Positions 62,419-64,000 of a stretch of 64,000 nucleotides of DNA are shown in pieces. How positions within the stretch are numbered: the stretch's first letter is position 1; each line of letters opens with the position of its first letter. The stretch lies in contig JAHEYT010000022.1 of assembly GCA_023251455.1 (NCBI GenBank), forward strand, positions 1-64,000, written 5' to 3'. This DNA comes from Bacteroidota bacterium. Lineage in GTDB: Bacteria; Bacteroidota; Bacteroidia; Bacteroidales; Prolixibacteraceae. The notes under the pieces were generated by a model that was not told the DNA's origin, searched no databases, and worked only from the letters and a program-made list of their open reading frames with translations. Both the position numbers and the translations under genes were made by a program.

Positions 62419-64000
62419 TCATGCTTTATTATTTCTCACTTTGGTCAGGTAACCAACCGACGGCAAAGTGTGTAATTCTTCCAGCAAATGGTAATTGCGC
62501 TGGTCTTTAAACAGCTTCGAAATGCGGCTTTCCGGATTTTCCAGATCACCAAAAACAATGGCGTTTCCGGGGCACGACTGAGAACAAGCTGTTTTGATTT
62601 CGCCCTCAGCAATTGCCCGACCTTCCAATTTGGCCAACTGCTTTTTCTCCTGAATACGTTGAACGCACATCGAGCATTTTTCTACCACACCGCGCGAACG
62701 AACGGTTACATCCGGATTCAGAACCATTCGGCCCAAATCGCTATTCGAGGCGAAGTCGAATTTATCGTTCTTCACATACTGGAACCAGTTAAACCGGCGC
62801 ACCTTATAAGGGCAGTTATTCACGCAATATTTAGTTCCAACACAGCGGTTGTATGCCATCTGATTCAAACCTTCCTCGCTGTGAGGCGTTGCTGCTACTG
62901 GGCAAACATTTTCGCAAGGCGCATTTCCGCAATGCTGACACATCACCGGCTGAAACGAAACTTTCGGGTTCTCAGGATTTTCAGAATAATAACGGTCAAT
63001 GCGTATCCAATGCATGATTCGACGGTTCCGAACCTGTTCTTTTCCGATGACCTGAATATTGTTTTCGGCCTGGCATGCAATGGCGCAGTTTCCGCAACCA
63101 GTGCATGAATTCAGGTCAACAGCCATCCCCCAGTGATGCCCGTTATAAACCGGAGCTTCGTAAAGTGTAACCGACTTTTCTTCGTGTTCGGCTTTTATCT
63201 CGTTTCCTGAAACCGGATTTTTGATGTATTCGTCTAAAGTTGTTTCGCGAACAATCGGGCGACCTTCCATTGAATAATGGGTTTGCGAAATAGCCAACTC
63301 AAAAACTTTTCCCGCAACTTTCTCAACTTTTGCTGAAGTCAGGAAATATTGACGCGTTCCATTTTCGGTGCCGATACTCGGGTACAAGTTCGTTCCGGTT
63401 TGATCGCCAACTTTTCCGGAAATTTCACGGCCGTAGCCTAACGCAACTGAAATAGTATCTTTTGCTTGTCCGGGCTGAACAAATACAGGCAATTCAATGC
63501 CGTTTACCTGGATAACATCTTCGTTTTTCAGACCATTTTCGGTAGCGTAAGCAACCGGAACAGCAGCAAAATTATCCCAGCTGATTTTAGCAACCGGATC
63601 GGGTAATTCCTGCAACCACGGGTTGTTGGCCAGTTTTCCGTTGCCAATACCTACACTTTCGTAAAGGACAACTTCAATTCCTGAAACAGTACTTTTTATC
63701 TGGCTTGCCGCCTGAGAAAGTCCTTCCTGAGAATACACCAGTTTTGATTCCTGAGCCGTTTCGAAAACACCGTTTTGCAACGAAGTATTCCAGAACTGGC
63801 GGAAATCAGTTGTATTTTTTTGCTTCGGAAATTGATTCTCTTTCCAGAAGTTTTTGATATAGTCACGATAATTGGGGTCAACGCCAGTCCATTTCAGCAA
63901 AGTTGCCTGAGCTTGGCGGCTATTGAATATAGGAGCAATTACTGGCTGTGAAAGACTGTAAATACCAACTTTTGGCTCCAGATCGTTCCAGCTTTCCAGA
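62419..64000 (-). CDS. actB: Alternative complex III iron-sulfur subunit ActB, C-terminal part
   Basis: The frame is open to the window end, so the gene is cut at its 5' side; the TTG at 63900 is not a start. The visible ~527 residues include the end of the molybdopterin oxidoreductase-like domain (no cofactor is bound in known members) and a ferredoxin-type domain with four cysteine clusters (CTGCGNCAIACQAENN, CQHCGNAPCENVCP, CVGTKYCVNNCPYKV, CSMCVQRIQEKKQ-CSQSCPG). It carries electrons from quinol towards the heme subunits. actA is expected upstream. Confidence 0.95.
   Translation of the reverse strand, partial: LESWNDLEPKVGIYSLSQPVIAPIFNSRQAQATLLKWTGVDPNYRDYIKNFWKENQFPKQKNTTDFRQFWNTSLQNGVFETAQESKLVYSQEGLSQAASQIKSTVSGIEVVLYESVGIGNGKLANNPWLQELPDPVAKISWDNFAAVPVAYATENGLKNEDVIQVNGIELPVFVQPGQAKDTISVALGYGREISGKVGDQTGTNLYPSIGTENGTRQYFLTSAKVEKVAGKVFELAISQTHYSMEGRPIVRETTLDEYIKNPVSGNEIKAEHEEKSVTLYEAPVYNGHHWGMAVDLNSCTGCGNCAIACQAENNIQVIGKEQVRNRRIMHWIRIDRYYSENPENPKVSFQPVMCQHCGNAPCENVCPVAATPHSEEGLNQMAYNRCVGTKYCVNNCPYKVRRFNWFQYVKNDKFDFASNSDLGRMVLNPDVTVRSRGVVEKCSMCVQRIQEKKQLAKLEGRAIAEGEIKTACSQSCPGNAIVFGDLENPESRISKLFKDQRNYHLLEELHTLPSVGYLTKVRNNKA

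Overview
The window looks like a chromosome segment of a Bacteroidota bacterium. Supporting signs are a SusD-type lipoprotein, a TonB-dependent receptor with a carboxypeptidase-like N-terminal domain, a NigD-like lipoprotein, a PPi-dependent phosphofructokinase, an alternative complex III operon (act genes), an anaerobic sulfatase maturase and promoters of the TTG-N20-TAnnTTTG type. The gene set would suit a Bacteroidales/Marinilabiliales-like organism, but that placement is an inference. I saw no tRNA, rRNA or CRISPR array.

Layout. 0-29 kb is ordinary host chromosome: the end of a susD gene, a DUF1080 glycoside-degrading protein, small enzymes, two DMT exporters, pheT, a tandem pair of M3 peptidases, an isolated endolysin plus holin-like cassette (17-18 kb), pepP, a DPP5-like S9 peptidase, NigD, a thioredoxin lipoprotein, pfp and an SPFH-containing operon. 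29.3-31.4 kb holds an AT-rich two-gene unit: an NdpA/YejK-like nucleoid-associated protein followed by a RelA/SpoT-domain protein. 31.9-42.6 kb is a Mu-like element read entirely on the minus strand. It has a Cro-like regulator behind two tandem palindromic operators, small proteins built from a shared repeat, a tape-measure protein, and then MuA and MuB. It has no recognisable capsid, portal, terminase, sheath or baseplate genes. 42.6-43.3 kb is non-coding and rich in hairpins. 43.3-58.5 kb returns to host genes: an ECF sigma factor, uvrA, yjbQ, a sulfatase maturase, a TonB receptor, phzF, a RelE/ParE toxin-antitoxin pair, a YyaL-type protein, a RibD-type reductase, an S37 peptidase and a beta-propeller protein. 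58.5-64 kb carries actF-actE-actD-actC-actB on the minus strand, cut by the window end.

How parts work together. The act genes encode a quinol-oxidising respiratory complex, so the host can use an electron-transport chain with a terminal oxidase encoded elsewhere. The peptidases (M3 x2, DPP5, PepP, S37) suggest heavy use of peptides, and SusD, DUF1080 and the sulfatase maturase suggest glycan use. The most unusual regions are the stripped-down Mu-like element, its operators, repeat proteins and hairpin-punctuated operon, and the adjoining nucleoid-protein/alarmone-synthetase-like pair. Two alternative inverted-repeat pairs could mark the element's ends; one would include the alarmone pair as cargo and the other would exclude it. 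Several families of dispersed intergenic palindromes recur across the host parts of the window.
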